DNA of 64,000 nt from Phormidesmis priestleyi Ana (GTDB taxonomy: Bacteria > Cyanobacteriota > Cyanobacteriia > Phormidesmidales > Phormidesmidaceae). The DNA lies in contig LJZR01000003.1 in NCBI GenBank assembly GCA_001314865.1, forward strand, positions 16,463 to 80,462, given 5' to 3'. Of the stretch, positions 9,943-18,913 are shown piece by piece. Every line of letters begins with the position of its first letter. The first letter of the stretch is position 1. Position numbers and translations under genes: made by a program. The notes under the pieces were generated by a model. The model worked only from the letters and a program-made list of their open reading frames with translations, searched no databases and was not told the origin of the DNA.

Positions 9943-11034
9943 ATGAAACGTAGACGGATTTTGGGATACGGTACCTCAGCCGTGGCCGCTTCGGCAGTGG
10001 CGGCCTGTAGCAAGCAGCAGAGTAGCGCGGTCAGTGGCGACTTGCCGCGAGTGCAGTGGCGTATGGCAACTAGCTGGCCTCAGTCCTTAGATACGATTTA
10101 TGGCGGTGCGGTGACGGTGTGCGATCGCATCTCTGCCCTCACTGCCGGTCGCTTCACTATTGACCCTTTCGCCGCTGGCGAAATCGTTCCTGGCCTGCAA
10201 GTTCTCGATGCTGTTCAGTCAGGCACCGTAGAGTGTGGTCATAGCGCAGCCTACTACTACCTGGGCAAAAATCAAGCACTTGCCTTTGGTACAACAGTGC
10301 CTTTTGGCCTAAACGCACAGCAGCAAAATGCCTGGTTTTACCATGGCAGCGGCTTAGAAGCGATGCACAAGCTCTATGCCGACTTCAATGTCATCAGTTT
10401 TCCGGCTGGCAATACCGGCGTTCAAATGGGGGGTTGGTTTCAAAACAATATTCAGACCGTAGATGACCTTAAGGGACTCAAAATGCGGATTCCTGGCTTG
10501 GGCGGCGAGGTGATGGCGCGGCTAGGTGTCAATGTACAGGTGCTTCCGGGCGGTGAGATTTTCCTAGCGTTGGATCGCGGTGCCATTGACGCCGCTGAGT
10601 TTGTAGGGCCTTACGACGATGAAAAGCTGGGCTTACAAAATGCGGCGACCTACTACTACTACCCCGGCTGGTGGGAGCCCGGTGCCACCCTAGATGCCAT
10701 TGTGAATTTAGATGCTTGGAATAGTTTGCCTGAGGAGTATCAGGAGGTTTTTAAAACCGCGACTTACGAAGCCAATATTGACATGCTCTCTAAGTACGAT
10801 GCTCTCAATGGTTTAGCACTCAAGAGCCTAGTCGATCAAGGTACAAAGCTCGTTCCCTACAGTGACGATATTATGAAAGCGGCTTCGGAAGCCTCTACCG
10901 CGCTGTTTGAAGAAAACGCCAGCAAAGATGCCACGTTTAAGAATCTCTACGAGAACTGGAAGTCGTTTAGAGATTTGGTATCCGGTTGGAACCGTGTGAA
11001 TGAGCTCAGCTTTTCTAAATTTCTAGAGAAGTAG
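9943..11034 (+). CDS. TRAP transporter substrate-binding protein (DctP family)
   Basis: Periplasmic solute receptor of a tripartite ATP-independent transporter, 363 aa. The N-terminus has a KRRR basic stretch, a hydrophobic stretch and an AAC lipobox (Cys22), giving a Tat-like or lipoprotein export signal. The fold motifs MATSWPQSLD and GLKMRIPGLGGEV and the glycine/aromatic-rich C-terminal half match the DctP group related to the 2-oxo-acid-binding TakP type; the actual ligand is inferred only. ATG at 9943 follows a purine-rich GAGCGACG. The membrane subunits are encoded on the opposite strand beyond the MarR gene, so receptor and permease are in separate, converging transcription units. Confidence 0.9.
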   Translation: MKRRRILGYGTSAVAASAVAACSKQQSSAVSGDLPRVQWRMATSWPQSLDTIYGGAVTVCDRISALTAGRFTIDPFAAGEIVPGLQVLDAVQSGTVECGHSAAYYYLGKNQALAFGTTVPFGLNAQQQNAWFYHGSGLEAMHKLYADFNVISFPAGNTGVQMGGWFQNNIQTVDDLKGLKMRIPGLGGEVMARLGVNVQVLPGGEIFLALDRGAIDAAEFVGPYDDEKLGLQNAATYYYYPGWWEPGATLDAIVNLDAWNSLPEEYQEVFKTATYEANIDMLSKYDALNGLALKSLVDQGTKLVPYSDDIMKAASEASTALFEENASKDATFKNLYENWKSFRDLVSGWNRVNELSFSKFLEK

Positions 11035-11093
11035 CCGATTTCAAGCTAAGAAACGCTCAAAATTATTTCTCAAAATCATTTCTCAAAATCATT

Positions 11094-11732
11094 TCATAGA
11101 TAAAAGTCGTCTGCTGAAATGGGCTGATTTTCGTGAGGCATTTTGTAGTCTGTCAGTGGGTTCGTTGATGGCCCATAGGTGTCTGACGCTTCTGATTGGG
11201 GTTCACCAACTGCCAGCATATTTAAAATGTTGTTGCCACCTGTGGTGAGAATGCCGGTTTGTAGCGTATCCCAAATGGGTGTGACGGCCAGTAATAGCTG
11301 ACGGCCTTTGCTGGTTGCTGTTAGTAACTGAGTGCGATTGTCCTGTCCGGGGGCGACCTTAATCCAGCCCTTGCCGACCATTCGATCTACGGTACGGCTG
11401 ACGGTAGATTTTTCCATACCTAAAGCTTGTCCTAGCTGCCCAGGGCGAATTTGCTGCTCGCTCATGACCACGGCTAAAATGTTGAGCTGGTTGACGGTAA
11501 GGCCATGAGGCCGAAGCGCTTCGTCATACAGGCGGGTAACGGTGCGATTGACCTGACGCAAGCGCCTCGCAACACATTCCTGCGACATTTGTTGCGCAAT
11601 GGCAGTGGCCTGCTGCCGTACGCTGGTTGGAGCACTGGTCGTTTGAGTACTGGTTGTTTGAGTACTGGTTGTTTGAGTACTGGCCGTTTGAGTGCTTTCA
11701 AAAGTCGAAACCATGATTGCGAGCTGCCTCAT
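11094..11732 (-). CDS. MarR-family transcriptional regulator
   Basis: Winged-helix DNA-binding repressor of the MarR type, 212 aa. The wHTH spans about residues 60-145 (VNQLNILAVV, RPGQLGQALGMEKSTVSRTVDRM, then a wing with PGQDNRTQLL). The first 45 residues are a TQTTS repeat tail generated by a 15-bp tandem unit. A 50-residue C-terminal extension follows the core and has no recognisable motif. A start at Met7, or later, is possible. It follows dctM on the same strand after 119 bp and may sense the TRAP substrate or a related compound; this is inference from position only. Confidence 0.85.
   Translation of the reverse strand: MRQLAIMVSTFESTQTASTQTTSTQTTSTQTTSAPTSVRQQATAIAQQMSQECVARRLRQVNRTVTRLYDEALRPHGLTVNQLNILAVVMSEQQIRPGQLGQALGMEKSTVSRTVDRMVGKGWIKVAPGQDNRTQLLTATSKGRQLLLAVTPIWDTLQTGILTTGGNNILNMLAVGEPQSEASDTYGPSTNPLTDYKMPHENQPISADDFYL
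11635..11700. repeat. 15-bp in-frame tandem repeat in the marR N-terminus
   Basis: Four to five copies of a GTTTGAGTACTGGTT-type unit, encoding the TQTTS repeats. The unit length is a multiple of three, so copy-number change would not shift the frame. Confidence 0.88.
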
Positions 11733-11825
11733 TACTGGCTAGCTGGATCGGTGAAACGCCGCCATTGATCATTGCGGTTGAATATACAACCTTTGGGTTA
11801 GTTGCACCAGCGATTCGTCCTTTCT

Positions 11826-11859
11826 TTCTATTGCCTTCTATTGCCTTCCTTCTATTGAC
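11826..11859. repeat. 10-bp tandem repeat spanning the dctM stop codon
   Basis: Three copies of TTCTATTG(C/A)C, two adjacent and one after a 4-bp interruption. On the minus strand the copy at 11850-11859 contains the dctM TAG (11852-11854) and the other copies repeat the TAG downstream. Confidence 0.85.
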
Positions 11860-13183
11860 TGAGGGACGGTAGCCAGCTTACGAGCTGTGGAAAGGCAATG
11901 ATAGCCACTAATACGAGCAGCTGTAGGCTAATGAAGGGAATGACGCCACGATAGATGTTGCCAGTTGTGATTTCTTTGGGGGCGACACCCCGTAAGTAAA
12001 ATAGGGCGAAGCCAAAAGGCGGGGTAAGAAATGAGGTTTGCATATTGGCACCGATGATGACGCCATACCAAACAAGGTCGATGCCGATTTGTTGCGCGAT
12101 GGGCGCAAATAAAGGCACGACGATAAAGGCAATTTCAAAGAAGTCGATGAAAAAGCCCAGAATGAAAATGGTGATCATGCTGACGAATAAAAAGCCGATT
12201 TCGCCGCCAGGGAGATTGGTGAGGGCCTCGAAGATGAAGCGATCGCCTCGCAAGCCTCTAAACACCAGGCTAAATGCAGTAGATCCGAGCAAAATGAAGA
12301 TCACCATGCTGGTGGTCAAAAGAGTGCGATCGCACACATCCTTTACCCCTGCCCAGCTCAGCTGACCTTTGATCGCTGCTAAAATAATCGCGCCAAAGCA
12401 GCCCAGCGCACCTGCTTCGGTCGGGGTGGCAATCCCAAAGAAAATGCTGCCCAAAACCAGCAGAATCAACGCTAGCGGTGGCAGCATTACCTGAATGACT
12501 TTAGTGAGTAGCGCTTTGCCCCGAATATCGAGAATTTCAGCGGGAAGCGCAGGTGCCAGATCAGGCCGAAAGAAGGCAATGACCAGCACATGCACCACAA
12601 ACGCCCCGGCCATCATCAGCCCAGGAACCACCGAACCTAAGAACAAATCGCCCACCGAAATCCCCAGCTGATCGGCGAGTACCACCAACACAATACTAGG
12701 GGGAATAATTTGCCCCAAAGTCCCTGATGCCGCAATCACACCGCTGGCCAAATCTTTGTTGTATCCATATCGCAGCATTGTTGGCAGTGAGATAAGCCCC
12801 ATGGTCACCACCGTTGCGGCCACGACGCCCGTAGTAGCCGCTAGCAAGGCGCCCACCACTACTACTGCGACGGCTAGGCCGCCTCGCACCCGGCCAAACA
12901 GGCTGCCCATCGTTTCTAAAAGGTCTTCGGCAATGCCTGACTTTTCGAGCATGGCCCCCATAAAGATGAAATAGGGAATGGCTAGCAGCGTAAAGTTGTT
13001 CATAATGCCGAAAATTCTCTGCGGCATGGCCGTGAGAAAAATCGGGTCAAATATGCCCAGCGCAATGCCCAGTAGGCCAAAGAGAATCGCGACGCCGCCG
13101 AGGGCAAAGGCAACCGGATAACCCAAAGAGAGCAGCGCCAGCGCACCTGCAAACATGGCAGGCCCAAGCCAATCAGTCATCAT
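11852..13183 (-). CDS. TRAP transporter large permease subunit (DctM family)
   Basis: Inner-membrane large subunit that carries out sodium-coupled uptake with the small subunit and the periplasmic receptor. It has 443 aa with about 12 hydrophobic segments, and typical motifs PYFIFMGAMLEKSG, GTLGQIIPPSIVLVV and the GxxTPTEAGA-type segment (IATPTEAGALG). The length is normal for DctM. The ATG overlaps the dctQ stop by 4 bp (ATGA), so the two are translationally coupled. Confidence 0.95.
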   Translation of the reverse strand: MMTDWLGPAMFAGALALLSLGYPVAFALGGVAILFGLLGIALGIFDPIFLTAMPQRIFGIMNNFTLLAIPYFIFMGAMLEKSGIAEDLLETMGSLFGRVRGGLAVAVVVVGALLAATTGVVAATVVTMGLISLPTMLRYGYNKDLASGVIAASGTLGQIIPPSIVLVVLADQLGISVGDLFLGSVVPGLMMAGAFVVHVLVIAFFRPDLAPALPAEILDIRGKALLTKVIQVMLPPLALILLVLGSIFFGIATPTEAGALGCFGAIILAAIKGQLSWAGVKDVCDRTLLTTSMVIFILLGSTAFSLVFRGLRGDRFIFEALTNLPGGEIGFLFVSMITIFILGFFIDFFEIAFIVVPLFAPIAQQIGIDLVWYGVIIGANMQTSFLTPPFGFALFYLRGVAPKEITTGNIYRGVIPFISLQLLVLVAIIAFPQLVSWLPSLSQ

Positions 13184-13827
13184 TGGCCGTCCTCTGTTGT
13201 GGTTGGTGGCGGTGTATTGGTTGTAGAGGTCTCTTTAGCTGTTCCTGTAGCTGTCTCTGCGGCTTTCTCTGCGGCTGTCTCGGGCAGTGCGTCCTGAATG
13301 ATGGCCCAGTTTTTAATGGCGTCAGAAATGCCTTGTAAAATAAGCAGCACAAAGCTGACGATAATCATCGCTTTAATCGGGTAGCGGGCGAGTCCGCCAG
13401 GATCGGGCGAAGTTTCGCGGACGATCCAAGATTGGATGACCGCGTCCCAGGAAAATCCGATCACGAGAATCGAAAAGGGCAGCAAGAAAAAGAGGGTGCC
13501 AAACAGGTCGGCGATGGCCTTGCGGCGACGATGCCATCCGGCATAAAACACATCGACGCGGACATGCTCATTCTTTTGCAACGTGTAGGCCGCGCCGAGC
13601 AAAAAGACCAAGTCAAACAGGTACCACTGTGTTTCGATCAGCGCGTTAGAGCTGAGGTTTTGGCCGATGGCATTGCCGATGTAGCGGCCCAACACGTTCC
13701 ATACGCCAACGCCAATCATCACCAGTACCAGCCAAGAGGTTAGCTTCCCAAGTCGGTGCGTAAAGCGGTCTATTTTGCGAGCCAGAGGCAGGAGACCCCT
13801 GATGATTTCGGCTCTGTTGTGTCGCAC
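13180..13827 (-). CDS. TRAP transporter small permease subunit (DctQ family)
   Basis: Four-helix small membrane subunit of the TRAP transporter, 215 aa. Hydrophobic segments lie near residues 35-55, 70-88, 110-132 and 150-170; NVLGRYIGNA and ETQWYLFDLVFLLGAAYTL are typical of the family. The last 35 residues are an Ala/Glu/Thr-rich tail with AAETAAEKAAE-type repeats, which looks like local repeat expansion. It is the first gene of a dctQ-dctM-marR transcript. Confidence 0.92.
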   Translation of the reverse strand: MRHNRAEIIRGLLPLARKIDRFTHRLGKLTSWLVLVMIGVGVWNVLGRYIGNAIGQNLSSNALIETQWYLFDLVFLLGAAYTLQKNEHVRVDVFYAGWHRRRKAIADLFGTLFFLLPFSILVIGFSWDAVIQSWIVRETSPDPGGLARYPIKAMIIVSFVLLILQGISDAIKNWAIIQDALPETAAEKAAETATGTAKETSTTNTPPPTTTEDGQ

Positions 13828-13923
13828 GGCTGTATACCCAGTGGGTGCCCGAAACTATTTCGGTATCTTACCTTGTGGGTATGTCGCTGTTGGTCGCTTG
13901 TCTGTGATCTCTTAATCTTGCGA

Positions 13924-14247
13924 CTAGCTTAGATAGCGCTGCTCTAGCCAAGTTTGGAGATCGGTTTCGGTGTAGCTAGAGAAACTGCGTTGCTGCTTGG
14001 GATCGTAGGCGCACCACTGGGTGCCCTGAGGCGTGATTTTGGTCCAAATGCGCACCGACTGGTTATCGGTTAAGTACTGCACCAGCGCCTGCCCAAGCTT
14101 TTTGTACCAGGGCGTATGATTTTCGATTTTAGGCAGTGACGGCGATGTCTTCCAGAGCTGTTCTAGTCGCTGCTGCTCAAAGATGAGTGAACGCTGTGAC
14201 CGATCTGAGTTGGCTGAGTGGTAGGAAAATCTGTTGATGCTGTTCAT
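13924..14247 (-). CDS. Hypothetical protein, 107 aa
   Basis: Not recognised with confidence. It is soluble, basic and Gln-rich, with a WYKKLGQALVQYLTDNQSVRIWTK core and a WLEQRYLS end. This style is common among small conserved cyanobacterial proteins. There is no signal peptide, membrane segment or metal motif. It is transcribed away from the LysR gene, with 224 bp between them; codon composition resembles its neighbours, supporting a real gene. Confidence 0.65.
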   Translation of the reverse strand: MNSINRFSYHSANSDRSQRSLIFEQQRLEQLWKTSPSLPKIENHTPWYKKLGQALVQYLTDNQSVRIWTKITPQGTQWCAYDPKQQRSFSSYTETDLQTWLEQRYLS

Positions 14248-14471
14248 GGAAAGGACCTGTTGTTATCGGATGCGGCTTTTTCTATGCGGCTTTTTTCTAT
14301 GCTTCTACTGTAGGAAGGCGATCGCGCCGCCGCAAAGCATAGGCTCTATTGAGCCCATGCAAAAGATAGATACGCTGCCGATTGCTAAGTGAGATAGCCT
14401 TAAGACTAAAGTGCCTTAAGACCAAAGTGCTTGAAGGCTAAAGTAAGGCTATTGATTTTTAGAGTCGGAAC

Positions 14472-15491
14472 ATGGTTGGCAAACCCGCGAAGACGCTTGC
14501 AGAAAAAGTAAAACTCTCTCAGTTCAGAGCCCTGGTAGCGGTGGCTCAAACGGGTAGTTTCAGCGAGGCTGCTTACTTGCTAGATGTCAGTCAGTCTACG
14601 GTTAGCCACAGCATTGCCGCACTAGAATCTGCCCTGGGCGTGGTGCTGGTGCATCGAGGTCGGCAAAAGGCGACCCTGACGCCCGTGGGCGATCGCATAC
14701 TCAACCGGGCTCAGCAAGCCCTATCCTTGATTGACGACATGAGCCAAGAGGCCATTCGGGCCAGAGGTGTAGAAGGCGGACGAGTGAGAATTGCTGCCTT
14801 TCGCAGTTTGGCCAGTGAAATATTGCCGGGTGCGATCGCCCATCTGCACGAGCACCATCCCACGCTTCAAGTCACCATTACTGAGTTTGAAAGCAATCAA
14901 GGTTTGGCCAATGCCTTGGTTGAAGGCCACGCCGATATCGCTTTGGCCGCCCTCCTGATGGGCCACGAATTTGAAACCTTCGGGATTATGCAAGATCCCT
15001 TCATTGCGCTGCTGCCGCCTAACCGCCCCGATATTCACACGCCGCTGACTTGGAACGATTTGCATAAGCATCCGCTCATTACCTCCTCTAGCGACTGTTG
15101 CAAAATTATTTGCGCCCGTCTGCGATCTGCCCAGCCGCCTGTCGAAGTAGACTACTTTATTGCTAACGATTCCACCGCTGTCAGCATGACTCGGCAAGGA
15201 CTAGGAATCACGATTCTCCCCCGGCTGGCCACTCAACCCATTCCGGCTGGCGTTCGCACTGCCGAACTCCCCTTCCAAATCGCGCGACCGCTCGGCCTTA
15301 GCTGGCTCAAAAATACGCTACTTACCCCGGCAACCTATGCGTTTTTAGATGCCTTCAAGCACCTGTATGCTGGTACCAATCAACACCTTAAAAACACAGA
15401 CAGTGCTGTGCTCTATGGTGAAGAATGGGCAAAGCTCGAAGCACAAGGTTTTGATGAGAAAGCTGCTATTTCTACTCCCCGGTACGACTAA
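14472..15491 (+). CDS. LysR-family transcriptional regulator
   Basis: LysR-type regulator, 339 aa: N-terminal winged HTH (about residues 14-75; FRALVAVAQTGSFSEAAYLLDVSQSTVSHSI) and a periplasmic-binding-protein-like effector domain (about 100-310). The effector is unknown. The C-terminal 30 residues extend past the usual domain end and overlap the start of the downstream glycosyltransferase by 38 bp, so translation of the two genes is probably coupled. A tandem AAGTGCTTGAAGG-like repeat lies upstream (about 14398-14445). Confidence 0.93.
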   Translation: MVGKPAKTLAEKVKLSQFRALVAVAQTGSFSEAAYLLDVSQSTVSHSIAALESALGVVLVHRGRQKATLTPVGDRILNRAQQALSLIDDMSQEAIRARGVEGGRVRIAAFRSLASEILPGAIAHLHEHHPTLQVTITEFESNQGLANALVEGHADIALAALLMGHEFETFGIMQDPFIALLPPNRPDIHTPLTWNDLHKHPLITSSSDCCKIICARLRSAQPPVEVDYFIANDSTAVSMTRQGLGITILPRLATQPIPAGVRTAELPFQIARPLGLSWLKNTLLTPATYAFLDAFKHLYAGTNQHLKNTDSAVLYGEEWAKLEAQGFDEKAAISTPRYD

Positions 15492-16512
15492 ACAATTTTT
15501 TGCAGGCGGGCTGACCGCTGAGCTAAAAACGCTCAGGCTGGCGCAACAAGTTTGCGAGGCAGCAGTGGTGACCTATCGTCAAAGAGAAAAAGACACGCTT
15601 TTTTTAGACGATGTTCTTAAAGAGCCCTTGGGGGCGTCTGGTCAACACTACATTTTTGTGGTGAGCTGGGGGTTTGATGTGCCCCGGCTAATTCGGCGAA
15701 TTGGCGATCGCCCCATTATTTACCATGCTCATAGCGCTGGTTACGGCTTTACATTGCCTGCTCGCATTCCAATTATTACCGTGAGCCGCAACACCATGGG
15801 CTACTGGGGCGAAAAAGCTCTCAGCTCGCTGATATACCACTTACCCAATGAGATTTCGCCCGCTTTTGAAAACCGCCAGCTGCCCAGAGATATCGATGTG
15901 CTGGTACAGGCGCGCAAGTCCTCTGAGTATTTGCTACGACAGCTAGTGCCTGCGCTGCAAAAGTGCTGCAATGTAGTGGTTTTAGATCGCTACGTCGATG
16001 ATTTGATCGGCTTGTTCAATCGCTCAAAAATATACCTGTACGACTCGGCTGAATATTGGGGGCGCTATGGCCTCACCGAAGGCTTTGGCCTACCGCCCAT
16101 GGAGGCGATGGCCTGCGGCTGCGATGTTTTTTCGAGCGTGAATCATGCCCTATCCGACTACCTTGATCCAGGCTTTAACTGTCATAAAATTGCGGGCTAT
16201 GCCACCGACTACGACGTGCAACGCATTGTTGAAGCTGCAAACAACTGGTCTCACAAGCCACCCATCTCTCCTCAATTTTTTGAGCCTTACCGACCAGCGC
16301 AGTTGGAAAAACGGCTGCATGTAATTTTGCAGGATGTCAATTTGTTTTTTGACTATATGTTTGGTTCTTCATCTGATCACTTATCTGATCATTCATCTGG
16401 CCGTGCGATAAGGGCAAAGAGCGATATTCCCCGGCTCACCTACAGACGTGTGGCTTATTTGAGTGCTAAGCGGGTATTCAACAAAGTCGCTACTAAGCTG
16501 AAAGGCCAATGA
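15454..16512 (+). CDS. Glycosyltransferase family 1/4-like protein
   Basis: GT-B type glycosyltransferase, about 352 aa from the ATG at 15454 (MRKLLFLLPG), preferred over the earlier in-frame ATG at 15349 because the first strand of the fold starts there. The C-terminal nucleotide-sugar site shows RYGLTEGFGLPPMEAMACG, the EGFGxPxxE signature of the GT4 group. Donor and acceptor are unknown; a role in surface polysaccharide is likely. It starts inside the LysR gene. A short ATCTGATCACTT-type tandem repeat gives a Ser/Asp/His stretch near residue 310. Confidence 0.85.
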   Translation: MRKLLFLLPGTTKQFFAGGLTAELKTLRLAQQVCEAAVVTYRQREKDTLFLDDVLKEPLGASGQHYIFVVSWGFDVPRLIRRIGDRPIIYHAHSAGYGFTLPARIPIITVSRNTMGYWGEKALSSLIYHLPNEISPAFENRQLPRDIDVLVQARKSSEYLLRQLVPALQKCCNVVVLDRYVDDLIGLFNRSKIYLYDSAEYWGRYGLTEGFGLPPMEAMACGCDVFSSVNHALSDYLDPGFNCHKIAGYATDYDVQRIVEAANNWSHKPPISPQFFEPYRPAQLEKRLHVILQDVNLFFDYMFGSSSDHLSDHSSGRAIRAKSDIPRLTYRRVAYLSAKRVFNKVATKLKGQ

Positions 16513-17055
16513 GCGGCCTAAATAAAAAAAGATATTTCAGCCCGAAACAAGAGAGTGAAAATACGGATGTTTTGAGCGCAAAGTTTATAGAGATCTCTCA
16601 GGGTTTTTACGGAAGATTCAATGTATCTATTGAACAGTTTTGAAAGTCACTGTAGAGATTACTTGGAGGGGCTTGGAAGGCTATACATCTGTTTGTAAAT
16701 GGTGCGTGAAGCGCTAATAAAAAAACACGATACTGCGGTTTAAAGACAAGGAATAAGCTGTATTGTTGTTAAGTCTTAAAAAGCTTTGAGATAGTTACTC
16801 CCTACTCGGTGCTTAGGCTTTAGAGCCCTTTTTTTAATTTTTTTTAAGTCCGATCAATTTTTTCCCTCTATCGATTCAGCCTTGCTGGGACTGTTCGCTG
16901 TTCGCTGCCTTTATCGTTTTTGTTTCAAGGTCATTATCTTCAAGTGGGTGGGTTTCCCTTGGAAGCGATTGGCTATGTGCTGTAACGACAATCCCTGCGA
17001 TTACATCAAAAAAACATAGGGAATACTCAACTTATCTTTCTCTCTTGCTGTCAGC
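16513..17055. other. 543-bp intergenic region upstream of the kinase gene
   Basis: AT-rich spacer without a convincing gene on either strand. A short GGCT-TTAG-AGCC hairpin followed by two long T-runs (about 16816-16852) could terminate transcription from the glycosyltransferase side. The remainder presumably holds the kinase promoter, but no box can be assigned. Confidence 0.6.
16816..16846 (+). terminator. Possible weak intrinsic terminator
   Basis: A 4-bp GGCT/AGCC stem with a short loop, followed by CTTTTTTT AA TTTTTTTT. The stem is short, so this is only a candidate. Confidence 0.35.
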
Positions 17056-18654
17056 ATGGCTACTTCCTCTGCAACTTCTACTGTTCTTGAGCGTTTGAGC
17101 GATCGCTACGAAATTTTGAAGCCTATTGGTCAGTCTTTTGGCTATCAGCAGTTGCTTGCCCGAGACATGCAGCAAAAGCGTTCTGTGATTATTAAGTCAC
17201 TGGCGATTGAAGAAAACACGCCAACGAATGATATCTGTTGCTTTGAGCGCGAAATTCAGCTGCTCGAATCGTTGAAGCATCCGACCATTCCCCGCTATAT
17301 CGACTCTTTTACGGTCAATACCACGCAATCGGGCCAGCCCCGTAAAGGATTGGTGCTCGTGCAAAGCCATCCTGGGGGATGCACGCTAGCCCAGCAAGTT
17401 GCCGCGCAGGTGACCTACCGCGAAGCCGACATTAAGGCGATCGCGAAGCAGCTATTACAAGGCTTGATATATTTGCATAGCAAAGGCTTGGTGCATAGAG
17501 ATATCAAACCCGACAATGTGGCGATGACCGGCTCGGCAACGGAGGTAGGGTTTGCGAGCGGGCTGCATCAGGTCTCATGGTTGAATCTGGGCACAGTGCA
17601 GTATGTGCAGGCTCAGCGCGACGATGCCTTGGTTGGCACCTATGGATATATGCCGCCTGAGCAGGTGGGCGGGCAGGCGACGTTTGCTTCGGATTTGTAC
17701 AGTTTGGGCGCAACGCTTGTTTATTTGGTGACGGGGCAGCATTTGGGCGATCGCCCCCATCGGTTTGATCGAGGCGCTAGAGGGGCGAAATGGGCGAGTA
17801 TCAGCGGCTTTCGGTTTCAGTTTTCTGGCACTCAGACCCAGCTCAGCTCTAGCTTTCAGCAATGGCTGAACTGGTTGATTGAACCCTATGTGGGCGATCG
17901 CCCCACCTCCGCCAAGCAGGCCCTGGCTGCCCTAAACCATTTGCCCCTGTCTATGCTGAAACGGCAAATCCTTCGGCCCACTCAGGTGAAAATGCTGCCG
18001 GTTCCCATCCTTAACGGTAGCCACGACCGCTACCAGCCTTTTTTCACCCAAATTAAATCGGTTAAAAAGCGGCGTTCGTATGAGCTGGTTGTGCCGCCGG
18101 TAGGTTTAAAGGTCAGCCAGCTTAAAAAAGCCTGGCCGCCTTTACTGATGGGGAGTGTATTGTTTTCAGTCGCGCTGCATTTGCTCAGCCTGCTGCATTT
18201 TTCACCCGCGATGCTCAGCCGCGCGGGACTGGTGAGCGGAACGGCTTCTGTCGCTGCAGCCAGTTTGGCGCTACTGGGCTGCTGGTATAGCTTTATCTTT
18301 TTGAGAAATGGCTTTAGGCTGCTGAGCATTTGTTTGTTTAGGCAAATTCATATTCAGCTTGAGTCTGATGTGCTGTTGGTGGCTTACAAGTACTGGCTGC
18401 GATCGCCCAACTATGTTGTAAATACTCACCGCTCTGATATTTACAGCATTTGTACGCTGCCTAGCAACGACCTCGAAGCAGATGCGAATGGCGCTGCACT
18501 GCGCATTTTGACCCATTGCAATCGTACGCGATCGCCCAAATCCTGCTATCAGCTCACCCTTGCCGACGGTGCGCTGAGCCAACGAGATATTCGCTGGCTC
18601 ACCTCTTTGCTCAACGACTGGCGGCATTCTTCAGGTCGCTGTCCGGCTGCTTAA
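17056..18654 (+). CDS. Membrane-anchored Ser/Thr kinase-like protein with degenerate DFG (NLG) motif
   Basis: Hanks-type protein kinase fold (about residues 17-295), followed by two membrane segments (about 365-387 and 393-419) and a 110-residue C-terminal domain without a recognised family. Present are the VIIK lysine (Lys47), the alpha-C glutamate region (FEREIQLL), HRDIKPDN (Asp149) and MPPEQ in place of APE. The DFG motif that normally chelates Mg reads NLG (Asn177), in a context matching the 'VDFGAVQ' of cyanobacterial kinases (LNLGTVQ). The glycine loop (GQSFGY) is also relaxed. Activity is therefore doubtful and it may be a pseudokinase. The length (532 aa) and domain order are ordinary for cyanobacterial membrane kinases. 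A terminator lies about 120 bp downstream. Confidence 0.87.
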   Translation: MATSSATSTVLERLSDRYEILKPIGQSFGYQQLLARDMQQKRSVIIKSLAIEENTPTNDICCFEREIQLLESLKHPTIPRYIDSFTVNTTQSGQPRKGLVLVQSHPGGCTLAQQVAAQVTYREADIKAIAKQLLQGLIYLHSKGLVHRDIKPDNVAMTGSATEVGFASGLHQVSWLNLGTVQYVQAQRDDALVGTYGYMPPEQVGGQATFASDLYSLGATLVYLVTGQHLGDRPHRFDRGARGAKWASISGFRFQFSGTQTQLSSSFQQWLNWLIEPYVGDRPTSAKQALAALNHLPLSMLKRQILRPTQVKMLPVPILNGSHDRYQPFFTQIKSVKKRRSYELVVPPVGLKVSQLKKAWPPLLMGSVLFSVALHLLSLLHFSPAMLSRAGLVSGTASVAAASLALLGCWYSFIFLRNGFRLLSICLFRQIHIQLESDVLLVAYKYWLRSPNYVVNTHRSDIYSICTLPSNDLEADANGAALRILTHCNRTRSPKSCYQLTLADGALSQRDIRWLTSLLNDWRHSSGRCPAA

Positions 18655-18679
18655 TATTTCCTAATTTTGCCAGTCAAAA

Positions 18680-18710
18680 TTGCCCGGTTTCAATTTTGGC
18701 AACCGGGCAA
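18680..18710. other. Perfect 10-bp inverted repeat
   Basis: TTGCCCGGTT / AACCGGGCAA with an 11-nt loop, 26 bp after the kinase-gene stop. No T-run follows, so it is more likely an mRNA 3'-end stabilising hairpin or a protein site than a terminator. Confidence 0.7.
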
Positions 18711-18775
18711 CTCTGCTTGGTTTCTGTTGGCATACTGAAACCTAGCTGGGTTAGTTTGGCCTGGCGATGTGTGAT

Positions 18776-18827
18776 AAAAGCTGCTGATTCCCTCTGTTCG
18801 CTCCTGGCAGGAATCGGCAGCTTTTTT
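18776..18827 (+). terminator. Intrinsic terminator after the kinase gene
   Basis: A 16-bp stem AAAAGCTGCTGATTCC / GGAATCGGCAGCTTTT (one T-G pair) with an 18-nt loop and a TTTTTT run at the 3' side. It lies between the converging kinase and HAD genes. The flanking A-run also makes it usable from the minus strand. Confidence 0.9.
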
Positions 18828-18874
18828 CTCTTTTATCCCGAATGTTTGGTGCCTAGCTCTAATGTCTTCGCTTC

Positions 18875-18913
18875 TTAGCGAGGTTGCTTAGCGAGGTTGC
18901 TTAGCGAGGTTGC
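18875..18913. repeat. 13-bp tandem repeat directly after the HAD gene stop
   Basis: Three exact copies of TTAGCGAGGTTGC abutting the stop codon of the HAD gene (TAG at 18914-18916 on the minus strand). The sequence at the stop itself (CTAGCGGG) is a degenerate further copy of the unit's start. Confidence 0.92.
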
